Of a DNA stretch of 64,000 bases, positions 42,915 through 51,588 are shown piece after piece. The position numbers were made by a program, and so were the translations under genes. Where the stretch lies: NCBI GenBank assembly GCA_009929695.1, contig RZZW01000002.1, positions 62,001 to 126,000 on the forward strand, written 5' to 3'. The notes beneath the pieces are model-generated. The model saw only the letters and a list, made by a program, of their open reading frames with translations, had not been told where the DNA came from and ran no database searches. The stretch's first letter is position 1, and each line of letters opens with the position of its first letter. The stretch comes from Clostridia bacterium (GTDB taxonomy: Bacteria > Bacillota > Clostridia > Oscillospirales > Ruminococcaceae).

Positions 42915-42989
42915 ATGGATCAAGCCCGTAAAACGGCAAAGGCCGGAGGCACACCGAAGCCGCTTCCGAGCCTTAAAATCCATGATACT

Positions 42990-42998
42990 ATTATATCA
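42990..42998 (-). promoter_or_regulatory. Presumed late promoter (extended -10)
   Basis: TGATATAAT (42998-42990) in the 254-base gap between the late regulator gene and the packaging genes. No good -35 lies 16-18 bases upstream, as expected for a promoter that needs an activator. All packaging and structural genes lie downstream in the same direction. Confidence 0.6.
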
Positions 42999-43110
42999 CA
43001 CCTATTCGGGACATACGGGACAACATTACTTTTTCTTAAAAATCCCCTTTAATTTTCGCCTGATACAAAACTTGATAATGTACCAGCACTGTTCAAAGTA
43101 GCCTACTTTT

Positions 43111-43542
43111 CTATACCCCATTTTTGCCGTCCTCCGCATTGATTTTATCCAGATACCTATAACACGCCTTTTTTACGCTGTCCTCAGTGTTGCCGCCGCC
43201 GATATGTAACGCAACCTGAAGCCAAGTCAAGCCGTTTATAAAACGCAAGGTAAATATCATACGTAAAAGGCTGTCAGGAACATCACATATCCAGCGTTCA
43301 AGCCTGTTGCGTTCGTGAATACACTGCTGTTGCTTTGCGGCAATGATAGCTTTCAGGTCAAGTATTTCAGCAACATAGCGTTCTATTTTGCTGTTTCCGT
43401 AGCCGCCTTTTGCTGAGGGCATACCCGTTAAGTTCGGGGAGGAAGGGCTTGACGCTTTGTGTTCAAGCTCTGCCAGCCTCTCTTGATCCTGTTCAATTTC
43501 TCTGTTCAGCCAGTAGAGCTGTGATAATTCTTTTACGGTCAT
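43111..43542 (-). CDS. Late transcription regulator (ArpU/DUF1492-like)
   Basis: A 143-residue protein with a long N-terminal coiled coil (~1-80) and a C-terminal sigma-region-4-like helix-turn-helix (LLRMIFTLRFINGLTWLQVA; EDSVKKACYRYL). Such proteins act at the junction of early and late regions to turn on packaging genes. The presumed late promoter lies 110 bases downstream. It overlaps the helicase gene by 4 bp. Confidence 0.8.
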   Translation of the reverse strand: MTVKELSQLYWLNREIEQDQERLAELEHKASSPSSPNLTGMPSAKGGYGNSKIERYVAEILDLKAIIAAKQQQCIHERNRLERWICDVPDSLLRMIFTLRFINGLTWLQVALHIGGGNTEDSVKKACYRYLDKINAEDGKNGV

Positions 43543-44936
43543 GCTACCGCCTCCTTTACTTTTGCAATTCTGACTTTCAGGGCTTCAAGTAAACAGTCCT
43601 GCACGTCAGCCTTGCCGTTGAGCGATTCTATAACATCTTCATCAGTGCCGCCCTGCACAATGAGATTATGGATAATAACCGGGAACGGCTGCCCCTGTCT
43701 GTGTAAACGCTTGTTTGTCTGCTGGTACAGCTCCAAACTATCAGTAAGCCCAAACCATATAACATGGTGGCCACCCTCCTGTAAGTTCAAGCCATAACCA
43801 CAGGAAGCAGGCTGCACTAACAGTAAATCAATCTGTCCGGCGTTCCATGCGTCCTCTTGTTCTTTTCCCTCATACACGCAAACGGTCTGCTGTGTAGCTT
43901 TCAACGCCTCAAGCAGTCGGTCTTTATCGTGTTTGAAATTATAACAGATAATAGCGTGTTGCCCGTTGAGCTGTTCCACCGTTTCAAGCAAAGCCTCAAT
44001 CTTACAGTCATGTATCGGAATAACGTTTTTATCTTCGTCATATACTGCACCGTTACAGAGCTGTAAGAGCTTACCACGGAGAACACCGGCACTGCCTGCG
44101 GTTATCATTGTATCGTCAACAGGTAACAGGGTATCACGCTCCAAGCGGTCATACGCCTGCTGTGCGGCTGTATCAAGCTTTACGGGAATATCATTATAAA
44201 CGAGTTCCGGCAGCTCTAAATAGTCCTCTGCTTTCATGCTGATACAAATATCACCGATCAGCTTATAAATCTGTTCGTCTGCGCCGTCCTGCGGTGCATA
44301 GGAAAATATTGTAGTGCGGTTTCTCTTATCGGGAACAAAGAACGCTTCTCTGTATGCGGTAATGGTACGCCCTAACCGCTTTCCGCTGTCAAGTAAGTAC
44401 ACCTGCGCCCACAGGTCCATAAGTCCCCGTGAAGTGGGTGTGCCGGTCAGCTCTACAATACGGTTGATCTTTGACCGTACAGACTTCAAAGCCTTAAAGC
44501 GTTTTGCCTGATGATTTTTGAAGCTACTGCTTTCGTCAATGACTACCATATCAAACGGCCAAGCGTTACGGTAATAGTCCACCAACCACATAACATTTTC
44601 ACGGTTAATCATGTAAATATCAGCCGGGGTATTGAGTGCCTGACGGCGTTTTTCAGCCGAGCCGAGGACAAAGGAAAAGCGGAGGCAGTTCAGCTCACTC
44701 CACTTTGCCGCCTCTTTGCTCCATGTGGATTCTGCTACCTTCTTTGGTGCGATTACAAGCACCTTAGAAATACGCCAATATTCGTATTTCAGTTTCTTAA
44801 TTGCCGTGAGGGTTATTGCTGTTTTACCAAGTCCCATATCCAGAAACAACCCTATTGCAGAATCGTTGATTATTCTGTCAATGCAATATTGTTGATAGTT
44901 ATGAGGTACAAAGTTTTTCAAGCTCAATTTCCGCAA
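43539..44936 (-). CDS. SNF2-type DEAD-box helicase
   Basis: A 465-residue superfamily 2 helicase. Walker A is DMGLGKTA (~34-41), the DEAD box is VVIDESSSF (~131), followed by LTGTP (motif III) and a C-terminal helicase half with QQTNKRLHRQGQ (motif VI). It lies in the phage replication region next to the VRR-NUC nuclease, a pair often found together. It probably remodels DNA at replication or recombination. Confidence 0.92.
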   Translation of the reverse strand: MRKLSLKNFVPHNYQQYCIDRIINDSAIGLFLDMGLGKTAITLTAIKKLKYEYWRISKVLVIAPKKVAESTWSKEAAKWSELNCLRFSFVLGSAEKRRQALNTPADIYMINRENVMWLVDYYRNAWPFDMVVIDESSSFKNHQAKRFKALKSVRSKINRIVELTGTPTSRGLMDLWAQVYLLDSGKRLGRTITAYREAFFVPDKRNRTTIFSYAPQDGADEQIYKLIGDICISMKAEDYLELPELVYNDIPVKLDTAAQQAYDRLERDTLLPVDDTMITAGSAGVLRGKLLQLCNGAVYDEDKNVIPIHDCKIEALLETVEQLNGQHAIICYNFKHDKDRLLEALKATQQTVCVYEGKEQEDAWNAGQIDLLLVQPASCGYGLNLQEGGHHVIWFGLTDSLELYQQTNKRLHRQGQPFPVIIHNLIVQGGTDEDVIESLNGKADVQDCLLEALKVRIAKVKEAVA

Positions 44937-45222
44937 CCTCCTTGCACCGTTCTATTATCTGATTTACATATTCAGGGTTATCTACCGTAGAATAAACCTC
45001 AAAGCCCAACCCTTTGAAAAGGCTCTGCACATATTCCTGACGCTTTCGCTCTTTTTCACCGGGCTTCTTAGTTTCCGCAAATATGACCTTTGCTCCCGGC
45101 AGCAGTATAATTCTATCTGGTACGCCGTTGTAGCCGGGGCTTGTAAACTTCAAACACAGTGCGCCGCATTTAAGGTCTTTAACGCCCATGTGTAGCTTTT
45201 TCTCAATCGTCTTTTCAAGCAC
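44899..45222 (-). CDS. VRR-NUC domain nuclease
   Basis: A 107-residue stand-alone VRR-NUC protein: G.NGVPDRIILLPG (Asp in VPDR), then IFAETKKPG with the E.K pair (~55-60), then KRKRQEYVQSLFKGLGFEVY. These are the PD-(D/E)XK catalytic elements of structure-specific phage nucleases. GTG at 45222 chosen because CAAGGAGG lies just upstream. It overlaps the helicase start by 38 bp. Confidence 0.9.
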   Translation of the reverse strand: MLEKTIEKKLHMGVKDLKCGALCLKFTSPGYNGVPDRIILLPGAKVIFAETKKPGEKERKRQEYVQSLFKGLGFEVYSTVDNPEYVNQIIERCKEVAEIELEKLCTS

Positions 45223-45338
45223 CGTTTTTCCTCCTTGTAACATTTTTCAGATTTTTTCCTAAAGTTTATGAGAATAAAGGCTCTATGCGGTATATATGCC
45301 CTTACGCCCTTTATTTTAGGGGGTTAATAGGAAAATAA

Positions 45339-45472
45339 TGTTACAATGTTACAAAAGCCCGTTTTCCCGTGTTATATAAGGGTTTTTGCGGTGTAACAGT
45401 TCTATGTTACACACTGTTACATTGTTACACCGCTTCTGTAACATTTCTTGCTTGTAACATCATTTTGTTACA
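45339..45472. repeat. Nine-site TGTTACA array, copy B
   Basis: Nine perfect heptamers (TGTTACA or complement) start at 45339, 45347, 45392, 45405, 45415, 45423, 45437, 45453 and 45466. The array lies between the primase-helicase stop (45480) and the VRR-NUC gene. The order of orientations and spacing equals copy A at 13621-13755. The intervening bases have diverged, so site geometry appears selected. No gene seen in 45223-45479. Confidence 0.9.
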
Positions 45473-45479
45473 GTGCTTT

Positions 45480-47888
45480 TTATCGTCTGACAAAGCCCCT
45501 TTGAACGTTATAAGGTCCAAAGCGTAACACGGTATCAGAACGCTTCCAGCCGTCCATATTTGCCAGCACTGCGTTAATTTCACGGGTATCAGAGGGCTTC
45601 ATATCACGCACACTGCCGTTAAAGAGTTCACACCAAACCTCAACGGCTGAGATACGGTCACGGTCAACCAGCTCAACCGTGTTACCCTCTGCCGAGTGTG
45701 CCGCCCCAGCCCAGAAGTCACGGCGGCGGTCAAGCGCCCATTTCGCCCAGTCTGACGGTATCTGTCTTTCGGCAAATTCCATTATCAGACCTTCACGGAC
45801 GGAAACTTCTCTGTGTTCCTCCTGCTTAATCTTAGCCTCTGCCTCCACATTGCCGGTCAGGTACAGATCTTCACCACACTGCCAGTAAGCCTTAGCCTCA
45901 GCCCAAAGCTGATTGATTGTTTCAGGGGTGAGGTCATGCCATACATTTTTAGTGTGCGGCTGTTCTCCCACATCAACGGGCCAGAAGCGGCGGTTGCCGG
46001 TGGTGTCCTGCAAAAAGTCTGTAGTGTTCGTAGTGCCGAAGAACACACAGCACCGGGGCAGCTCTTTTACGTGTCTGCCGTAGGCGGCACGGTAGCGGTC
46101 AGCACGGAGGGACAAAAACTGCTTGATACGGGCAACATCTGTACGCCTGAAAGCGTCCAGCTCTGATACCTCTACAAGCCATACGCCCTGTAACAGTTCG
46201 CTTGCGTCCTTGCCCTCAAAGGTGCGGATAGAATCGTTAAACCAGCCGAGGGACATTTTATCAAGCAGGGTTGACTTACCGATACCCTGAGGACCTGCAA
46301 GGATAAGCATATTGTCATACTTGCAACCGGGGATCATAGCCCTTGCTATCGCTGCCGTAAAACTTTTACGGCAAACTGCACGGTTGTAGGCTGTATCTTT
46401 TGCACCGAGGTAGTCAATAAACAGAGTATCAAGGCGGCGCTCACCGTCCCATACAAGGCTGTTTATGTAGTTCTGCACCTCATTGAAAGCGTGTTGTGCG
46501 GCGTGAACATCAAGGGCGCTGTCGATATTGCCACGCTGAGTGATACCCCACATACGCTCAAGATACCAGTACAAACCGTTGCTGTCTGTGTCACTCCAAA
46601 GGCGGCGTTTTCCGTCCTTCTGCCACGGCAACGGACCTAACACCTCACCTCTGTTTGCAAAGAGGTTAAGAGCGAATTTGTCTTTAAGAAGCGGATCACC
46701 GTCAAGGATAATCAGGATATTATCAATAGTCCCTTTGACTGCACCGTTCTGATTACGCTGTAACTTTTCAGCCCAGTCATCAGGTGCGTCCTCTGCCGCC
46801 TGCTCAAAGCCCTCAAAGTCTTTGATAGCCGCTTCGTGCTGTTCCCGGTTAAGAGTAGCAACAACGGATTTATCAGTCAGTGCAAAGTTGCACATTTCTT
46901 TATAAGAAGGGAGCTTCGTAACGGGTGTTTCGGGGTTGCTGTCTGCGTCTTTGTCCCCGTACTTGTGTAGCCTTACAAGGTCAAACGCATTTACCAGCCT
47001 GCCGCCGCACGGATCAGTAGCATGGTGACTGTATAAATACTTAGCGTCATCATAGATAATTGCACCGCCCGTTGTAGAGCCGCCGAGATATGTATATCTG
47101 TCCTCTGAGTTATCAACCGCCTCATAGATTTTCGGTAAGAATGTTTCCATAGCAGAAACAACATCATAGGTACGGCAGAACGCCCCGACAAGTCCGGGCT
47201 TCTCCAACGGATCACCCTGTTTCATAGCGAGCTTCTGATAGCTGACGGCGTTAGGGACCTGCGGCCAGCTCAGGAAATCGTGCCAGTCAACATAGGTTGA
47301 TAAAAGGAAATCCGCTGATATAAGGGCTGCGTCTTTCACCTGATAAACATAATCACTATCAGAACAGCAAGAGGGCCAGTACATAAGACGGCAAACCTCA
47401 AAGGTTGTAGGATCAGCCATACTGATACCAATATGTGAGGCGATTCTACGGGCGCACGGCTCATATTCGTCCGGCGTTACCGTTCTGTCAAGAGGAACGA
47501 TAACACGAAGGCGCGGTCTGCTTGCATGGTGCTTACGGGTGCTATAAACACAGTAGCTACAATTCAGTTCTTCTACTTTGTCTATGACCGTTTGCGTCTG
47601 CCAACCGGGGATATTATCAAAGTCCAGAGTGACTATATCACGCCCGATAACACTATTTGCCTTACGGCGCATACCGTTAAGAGCGCCACCAACAAAGCCG
47701 CCCACGTCCTTTAATGTGTCCTGCTCTGACTTCTTCATAGCAAGATATTCATTGTATGTTTCGTTGCCTCTGTTCGGCACACGCAAGCGGTCATACAGGT
47801 CAGATACCGTCATAATCGTTTGCTTCCATGTTAGATCACGGCGGCTGTTGCCTGTAGATATTGTTATCTGTCTATCGTTTTTTAACAT
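45480..47888 (-). CDS. VapE-family primase-helicase (replication initiator)
   Basis: An 802-residue protein. The N-terminal part (~1-210) resembles a primase-polymerase fold (GRDIVTLDFDN; STRKHHASRPRLRVIVPL). The C-terminal half is a D5/VapE-type AAA+ helicase with Walker A AGPQGIGKSTLLDKM (~515-529), Walker B in VWLVEVSELDAF and CVFFGTTNTTDFLQD (sensor 1). It is probably the central replication initiator. The TGTTACA array sits directly after its stop. Confidence 0.92.
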   Translation of the reverse strand: MLKNDRQITISTGNSRRDLTWKQTIMTVSDLYDRLRVPNRGNETYNEYLAMKKSEQDTLKDVGGFVGGALNGMRRKANSVIGRDIVTLDFDNIPGWQTQTVIDKVEELNCSYCVYSTRKHHASRPRLRVIVPLDRTVTPDEYEPCARRIASHIGISMADPTTFEVCRLMYWPSCCSDSDYVYQVKDAALISADFLLSTYVDWHDFLSWPQVPNAVSYQKLAMKQGDPLEKPGLVGAFCRTYDVVSAMETFLPKIYEAVDNSEDRYTYLGGSTTGGAIIYDDAKYLYSHHATDPCGGRLVNAFDLVRLHKYGDKDADSNPETPVTKLPSYKEMCNFALTDKSVVATLNREQHEAAIKDFEGFEQAAEDAPDDWAEKLQRNQNGAVKGTIDNILIILDGDPLLKDKFALNLFANRGEVLGPLPWQKDGKRRLWSDTDSNGLYWYLERMWGITQRGNIDSALDVHAAQHAFNEVQNYINSLVWDGERRLDTLFIDYLGAKDTAYNRAVCRKSFTAAIARAMIPGCKYDNMLILAGPQGIGKSTLLDKMSLGWFNDSIRTFEGKDASELLQGVWLVEVSELDAFRRTDVARIKQFLSLRADRYRAAYGRHVKELPRCCVFFGTTNTTDFLQDTTGNRRFWPVDVGEQPHTKNVWHDLTPETINQLWAEAKAYWQCGEDLYLTGNVEAEAKIKQEEHREVSVREGLIMEFAERQIPSDWAKWALDRRRDFWAGAAHSAEGNTVELVDRDRISAVEVWCELFNGSVRDMKPSDTREINAVLANMDGWKRSDTVLRFGPYNVQRGFVRR

Positions 47889-47894
47889 ATAGCC

Positions 47895-48188
47895 TCACCC
47901 CATTCTGTGTAGCATATCATTGTCAATTCTGCCTTCTAAGCGTTTCAGCTTTTCAGCTCTTACGCTCTCGATACCGGCACTGCCGAATATCAGTTTTATT
48001 TCGTCAAGGACAATGCTCACATCGGCGGCTTCCTCAATAATTCCGTAAACGGAATGTTCGTTATCCCTGAGGTGCTTTGTCAGTTCCTTTGTGAGTTCCG
48101 AAAGTTCTTCAATGCAGACTATAATTTCCGTTGTTTCGCCGTAATGCTGAATAGCCTTCTGCATTATAGCTTTTTCGCCGTCTGTCAT
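47895..48188 (-). CDS. MazG-like nucleotide pyrophosphohydrolase
   Basis: A 97-residue helical protein with an E.SEL.KE...E..D pattern (CIEELSELTKELTKHL; IEEAADVSIVLDEI) of MazG/dUTPase-like all-alpha NTP pyrophosphohydrolases, which bind magnesium through these acids. It may clean the nucleotide pool or lower (p)ppGpp during phage growth. It overlaps the next upstream gene by 4 bp. Confidence 0.85.
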   Translation of the reverse strand: MTDGEKAIMQKAIQHYGETTEIIVCIEELSELTKELTKHLRDNEHSVYGIIEEAADVSIVLDEIKLIFGSAGIESVRAEKLKRLEGRIDNDMLHRMG

Positions 48189-48394
48189 CTGTACTCCCTC
48201 CCGGTCTTAACGTCCCGTAATTCAATGCGGCTGATAAGCTCAAAGCCACTACGGGAAATAATAAATTTCAACACCTTAATGAGAGTGTTTACCTCTCTAT
48301 CAAGGGCGTTTTCTTCCTGAATGATACTCTTTAACCCCTCATAGGCTGTGGGATCAGCGTACCCTTCGCTGTTTCGTCTGGGATCGGTGTTCAT
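48185..48394 (-). CDS. Phage protein of unknown function
   Basis: A 69-residue charged protein with a central helix (SIIQEENALDREVNTLIKVL). AGGAGG precedes the start, and its stop overlaps the MazG-like start by 4 bp. No family recognised. Confidence 0.6.
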   Translation of the reverse strand: MNTDPRRNSEGYADPTAYEGLKSIIQEENALDREVNTLIKVLKFIISRSGFELISRIELRDVKTGREYR

Positions 48395-48407
48395 GGTGTA
48401 CCTCCTG

Positions 48408-48737
48408 CTAATTTATCTCAATAACAGCAGTAGGGTACATCTTGCAGTTTTTGAGAATATTACTGAGAAATTCTATTGTAGTTTCCACAGTACCCCAGCC
48501 ATTTGACGGCTCAAACTGTCTATACCTCTGACTGTACCGCATAAGCTCCGTAACACCTGCGTCAAGCACAGGTATCAGTTCCTCACAGCTCTTGCCGTTC
48601 CAATCTGACGGGTAAGAGCCGCAAACCTCTTTTATCATAGCGGAGGTGTTGCAGGTGTGATTTATCCAGTCATCACCGACATAAACCCACTGTTCCGCAC
48701 CGTCAAGTTTTGCCTTAAAGCTCACATCATAGCTCAT
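48408..48737 (-). CDS. Phage protein of unknown function
   Basis: A 109-residue protein (MSYDVSFKAKLDGAEQWVYV). The ATG at 48737 follows AAAGGAGGCTACACA; an in-frame start at 48758 lies inside the rtcB end and was not chosen. N-terminal beta strands and a C-terminal helix are likely. Function unknown. Confidence 0.65.
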   Translation of the reverse strand: MSYDVSFKAKLDGAEQWVYVGDDWINHTCNTSAMIKEVCGSYPSDWNGKSCEELIPVLDAGVTELMRYSQRYRQFEPSNGWGTVETTIEFLSNILKNCKMYPTAVIEIN

Positions 48738-48750
48738 TGTGTAGCCTCCT

Positions 48751-49917
48751 TTATTCACTTGCTTTGAAGTTATACACGGGCTTAATGATTTTGATAACCT
48801 TTACAGTATCGGCTATACGTTCCAGTATTTCAGCAGCCGGTTTATAAGCCTGTGGTGCTTCGTCTAAGGTTTCCGAGCAAACAGAAGTAGTAAACACGCC
48901 TGTCATTGTTTCCCGGTATTCCTCTAACGGTATTTCTGCCTTTGCTTTTGTGCGGCTCATAAGCCGTCCTGCACCGTGAGGCGCCGAGCAGTTCCAGTCC
49001 TCATTACCGAGGCCCATACCGAGAATACAACCGTCACGCATATTCATAGGAATAAGCACGGTGCGTCCTGCCTGTGCAGCAATAGCGCCCTTGCGTACCA
49101 TACCTTCATCATCAATGTAGTTATGTACTGTGTGGAAGCTGTCTATTGCTTTCCAGCCCATTTGTTTACAAACAACCGCCGCTATGCGTTCACGGTTATA
49201 TCTTGCAAATATCTGACACTGCTTCATATCGTAAAGGTAATTTTCTCTGTCTGCACCCTCTACATAGCAGAGATCACGGGGGATTTTAGGTGTTTCCTTT
49301 TTAAGAGCTTTCAGAGCCTCAGATATTTCACGTTCACGCCCTTCTGCCTTTAATTGAGCTATGAGCGCCGCCCGTTTCTCTTTCGGGGAGCTGAGCGTTT
49401 CAATGGCGGTGTTCTGGTATATTTCGGCAACCTGCTTTCCGAGGTTACGGCTGCCGGTGTGGATAATGAGATATTTTCCACCGTCTGAATCTTCGTCAAC
49501 CTCTATGAAATGATTACCACCGCCAAGCGTACCAAGAGAGGCGTGTAAGTGTTCAACGTTTCTCAGTTTCTTGTAGCACACCAAGCTGTCAATCAGCGAG
49601 TAGTGACCGTATTCACTGTGAACGTTCATGCCTGAGGGTACATTATCACGGATAACGCTATCGAGTTTTTCATAGTCAATGGGGATATTACCGAGGCTCA
49701 CGGTGAACATACCGCAACCAATATCCACACCGACAATGTTCGGGATAACCTTATCACCGAGATTTGCGGTAAAACCGATTACACACCCAGCGCCAGCGTG
49801 AACATCCGGCATGATCCGTACCTTGCAATTTTCAAAAGGCTTTTGAGCAAGCAAAAGGTCAATCTGTGCCTGAGCTTCCGGCTCAATGGTCTTTGCAAAT
49901 ATTTTCAAGTCTTTCAT
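48751..49917 (-). CDS. rtcB: RtcB-family RNA ligase
   Basis: A 388-residue RNA ligase that joins 2',3'-cyclic phosphate (via 3'-phosphate) ends to 5'-OH ends with GTP and Mn. Visible signature blocks: IMPDVHAGAGCVIGF, VGVDIGCGM (metal Cys), GTLGGGNHFIE, HTGSRNLG and SAPHGAGR (guanylated His), with KPVYNFKA at the end. It is slightly shorter than cellular RtcB. In a prophage replication region it probably repairs tRNAs cut by host anticodon nucleases. It overlaps the upstream zinc-ribbon gene by 3 bp. Confidence 0.95.
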   Translation of the reverse strand: MKDLKIFAKTIEPEAQAQIDLLLAQKPFENCKVRIMPDVHAGAGCVIGFTANLGDKVIPNIVGVDIGCGMFTVSLGNIPIDYEKLDSVIRDNVPSGMNVHSEYGHYSLIDSLVCYKKLRNVEHLHASLGTLGGGNHFIEVDEDSDGGKYLIIHTGSRNLGKQVAEIYQNTAIETLSSPKEKRAALIAQLKAEGREREISEALKALKKETPKIPRDLCYVEGADRENYLYDMKQCQIFARYNRERIAAVVCKQMGWKAIDSFHTVHNYIDDEGMVRKGAIAAQAGRTVLIPMNMRDGCILGMGLGNEDWNCSAPHGAGRLMSRTKAKAEIPLEEYRETMTGVFTTSVCSETLDEAPQAYKPAAEILERIADTVKVIKIIKPVYNFKASE

Positions 49918-50090
49918 TGTGTATTTTCCTCCTTCTTAATGAGGTTAAGGTTTTCGGCTAAGTCCGTTTCAAGCTCAACCGTTATATATTCATAGCCACA
50001 GCTCACACATTTTCTTTTCCTTTTTACAGATTCACAGTCTGTGCGGCTGTCAACAACCTTTGTTTTCCCTGCACATTTGGGACAGTTCAT
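49914..50090 (-). CDS. Small zinc-ribbon protein (NrdR N-terminus-like)
   Basis: A 58-residue protein with two CxxC pairs (MNCPKC...KCVSCGYEY), closely like the NrdR zinc ribbon, but without the ATP-cone. ATG at 50090; the stop overlaps the rtcB ATG (ATGA), so the two are translationally coupled. It could bind DNA or RNA. Function unknown. Confidence 0.75.
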   Translation of the reverse strand: MNCPKCAGKTKVVDSRTDCESVKRKRKCVSCGYEYITVELETDLAENLNLIKKEENTQ

Positions 50091-50102
50091 AGTACCGCCT
50101 CC

Positions 50103-50704
50103 TTAATTTATCCACTTTATCACCGTGTCACCGGTGTAGCCCTTTTGCCACACGTACCACGCATAGCAAACGGCGGTTGATTTTGCGTACTGCTCAAAGT
50201 CACCATTCATAGCACACCTGAGGCGGCTTGAGCTTACATAGACGGTTTTAGGTGGGTATCGGTTGAACAGCTCACGCCGAGCCTTGCCCTCCAAAAACTG
50301 TATTTTAAGAAACATTGCAACCTTGCAACCGTCAGCGGATATTTCAAGTGCGTGTTCCACAAACTCCTGAGCTTTTGAATACGGGGGATTTGTGATTATA
50401 TCGAAGCCCGGAACGGGGGGGCAGCGGTTGTCAAGAAGTCCTGCTGATACCCGTAGCCACGATCCACAAGGTCTGAAGCGTAAACGCTATATCCGGCTTT
50501 TTCAAATTCTTTTGCAAGGTGTCCTTCGCCGCAAGCGCATTCCCATATCAGAGGTGAAAAGGTTTCAACCTCCATAAGTAACTGAGCTGCTTTCGGCTCT
50601 GTTGCGTAATAGTCATTTGTTTCACGCTCATTGTGGGCGTAGTTTCGTGCGCCTAAAACTGCGTGTGTTGAACGGCTGTTGCCCGTCCAGTCTTTATTAT
50701 TCAA
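50103..50704 (-). pseudogene. Adenine-type DNA methyltransferase, frame broken at a C7 run
   Basis: Two frames of one gene. The first (TTG 50704, AGGAGG upstream) holds motif I WECACGEGHLA and reads to AAPP. The second, from 50414 to the stop at 50103, starts VPGFDIITNPPY and holds the catalytic NPPY. The join is the run of seven C (coding strand, 50421-50415); eight would make one ~200-residue enzyme. As given, the first frame stops before NPPY, so the product is inactive. This could be phase variation or a sequence error. Confidence 0.85.
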
Positions 50705-50709
50705 GGGTT

Positions 50710-51588
50710 TCAGCCTCCTTTTAAGTATGATGATTTTATTACACCACTTTCGGGCAACGGGGGGGGGCAAACCTCACGAAGTTCAGTATAAAAGGCTTTA
50801 TTTTTAATAGATTTTCCAGCCGCTATACATTCATCTTCAAAAGCAAACCGCTTTTCCAAGTCCTCAACGGTACTGTAACCCTTAAATACGCGCCAAGTTT
50901 TCTTATCCGTTTCTCTAAGTTCTTCCCAGAGGTCGGGGTAATACTTTCTTAGGTTTCTAAGGTCATCAAGCGATTGCAAAGGACAACACCAGCAGCTTAC
51001 CCGGTTGAACACTTTATACAGTCCGTCCCAGTCGTAGCCGAGCTTATAACAGTAAGCCAAACAGTCAGCCTCAGTCCAGTTCCAATAAACAAGTGGGTAA
51101 ATGTGATCTTTTTGCTGATTACTTTTGCGTTCTAACCTGTATTGTTCATCAGCGGCAATGCCTATCAAATGAACAACATCATATTCGGCTTCAAGTGCTT
51201 TGAAGTGCCTGTTTATCACATCTTGCTTTAACTTACTGGTACACCACCGAGAACGGCTACCAGCCCAGCCATAGCCCACACGCTCAACATCTTTATATAG
51301 GTGCTTCTTTGTCCGGGTATCAAAACGGTGTTCAAGCAAATAATAATCAAAGGATTTTTCACTTTGAACACGGGTGAATTTCACACCAGCAGATTTAACG
51401 AGCTTTTCAATCTTAGCTATGTGCGTTACCATTGAGGGAAATTCTTTCCATGTATCACAGTAAAGCACTTCGTCTAAGGGGTACGCTATGTGATTACAGA
51501 TATGTAGTTTTAGCCATTCAAGCGTTAAAGCGGTGCTGTCTTTGCCTCCTGAAAAGCTGATTACATAGTATTTTTTCTTTTCATTCAA
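50710..51588 (-). CDS. PAPS reductase-family (PP-loop) protein
   Basis: A 292-residue adenine nucleotide alpha-hydrolase with PP-loop SFSGGKDSTAL (~11-21), CDTWKEFP and SRSRWCTSKLKQ motifs, and a WCCPLQ Cys pair (~200). Phage and DND-type members act in DNA or RNA sulphur modification rather than sulphate assimilation. It overlaps the upstream methyltransferase by 8 bp. Near its C-terminus is a run of nine C (50767-50759), which in this length encodes PPP; other lengths would give a short alternative tail. Confidence 0.88.
   Translation of the reverse strand: MNEKKKYYVISFSGGKDSTALTLEWLKLHICNHIAYPLDEVLYCDTWKEFPSMVTHIAKIEKLVKSAGVKFTRVQSEKSFDYYLLEHRFDTRTKKHLYKDVERVGYGWAGSRSRWCTSKLKQDVINRHFKALEAEYDVVHLIGIAADEQYRLERKSNQQKDHIYPLVYWNWTEADCLAYCYKLGYDWDGLYKVFNRVSCWCCPLQSLDDLRNLRKYYPDLWEELRETDKKTWRVFKGYSTVEDLEKRFAFEDECIAAGKSIKNKAFYTELREVCPPPLPESGVIKSSYLKGG

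Noticed and set aside
50396..50770. Start of the adenine methyltransferase at TTG 50770
   Set aside because: That codon lies at the end of the C9 run inside the upstream gene; TTG 50704 has AGGAGG nine bases upstream.
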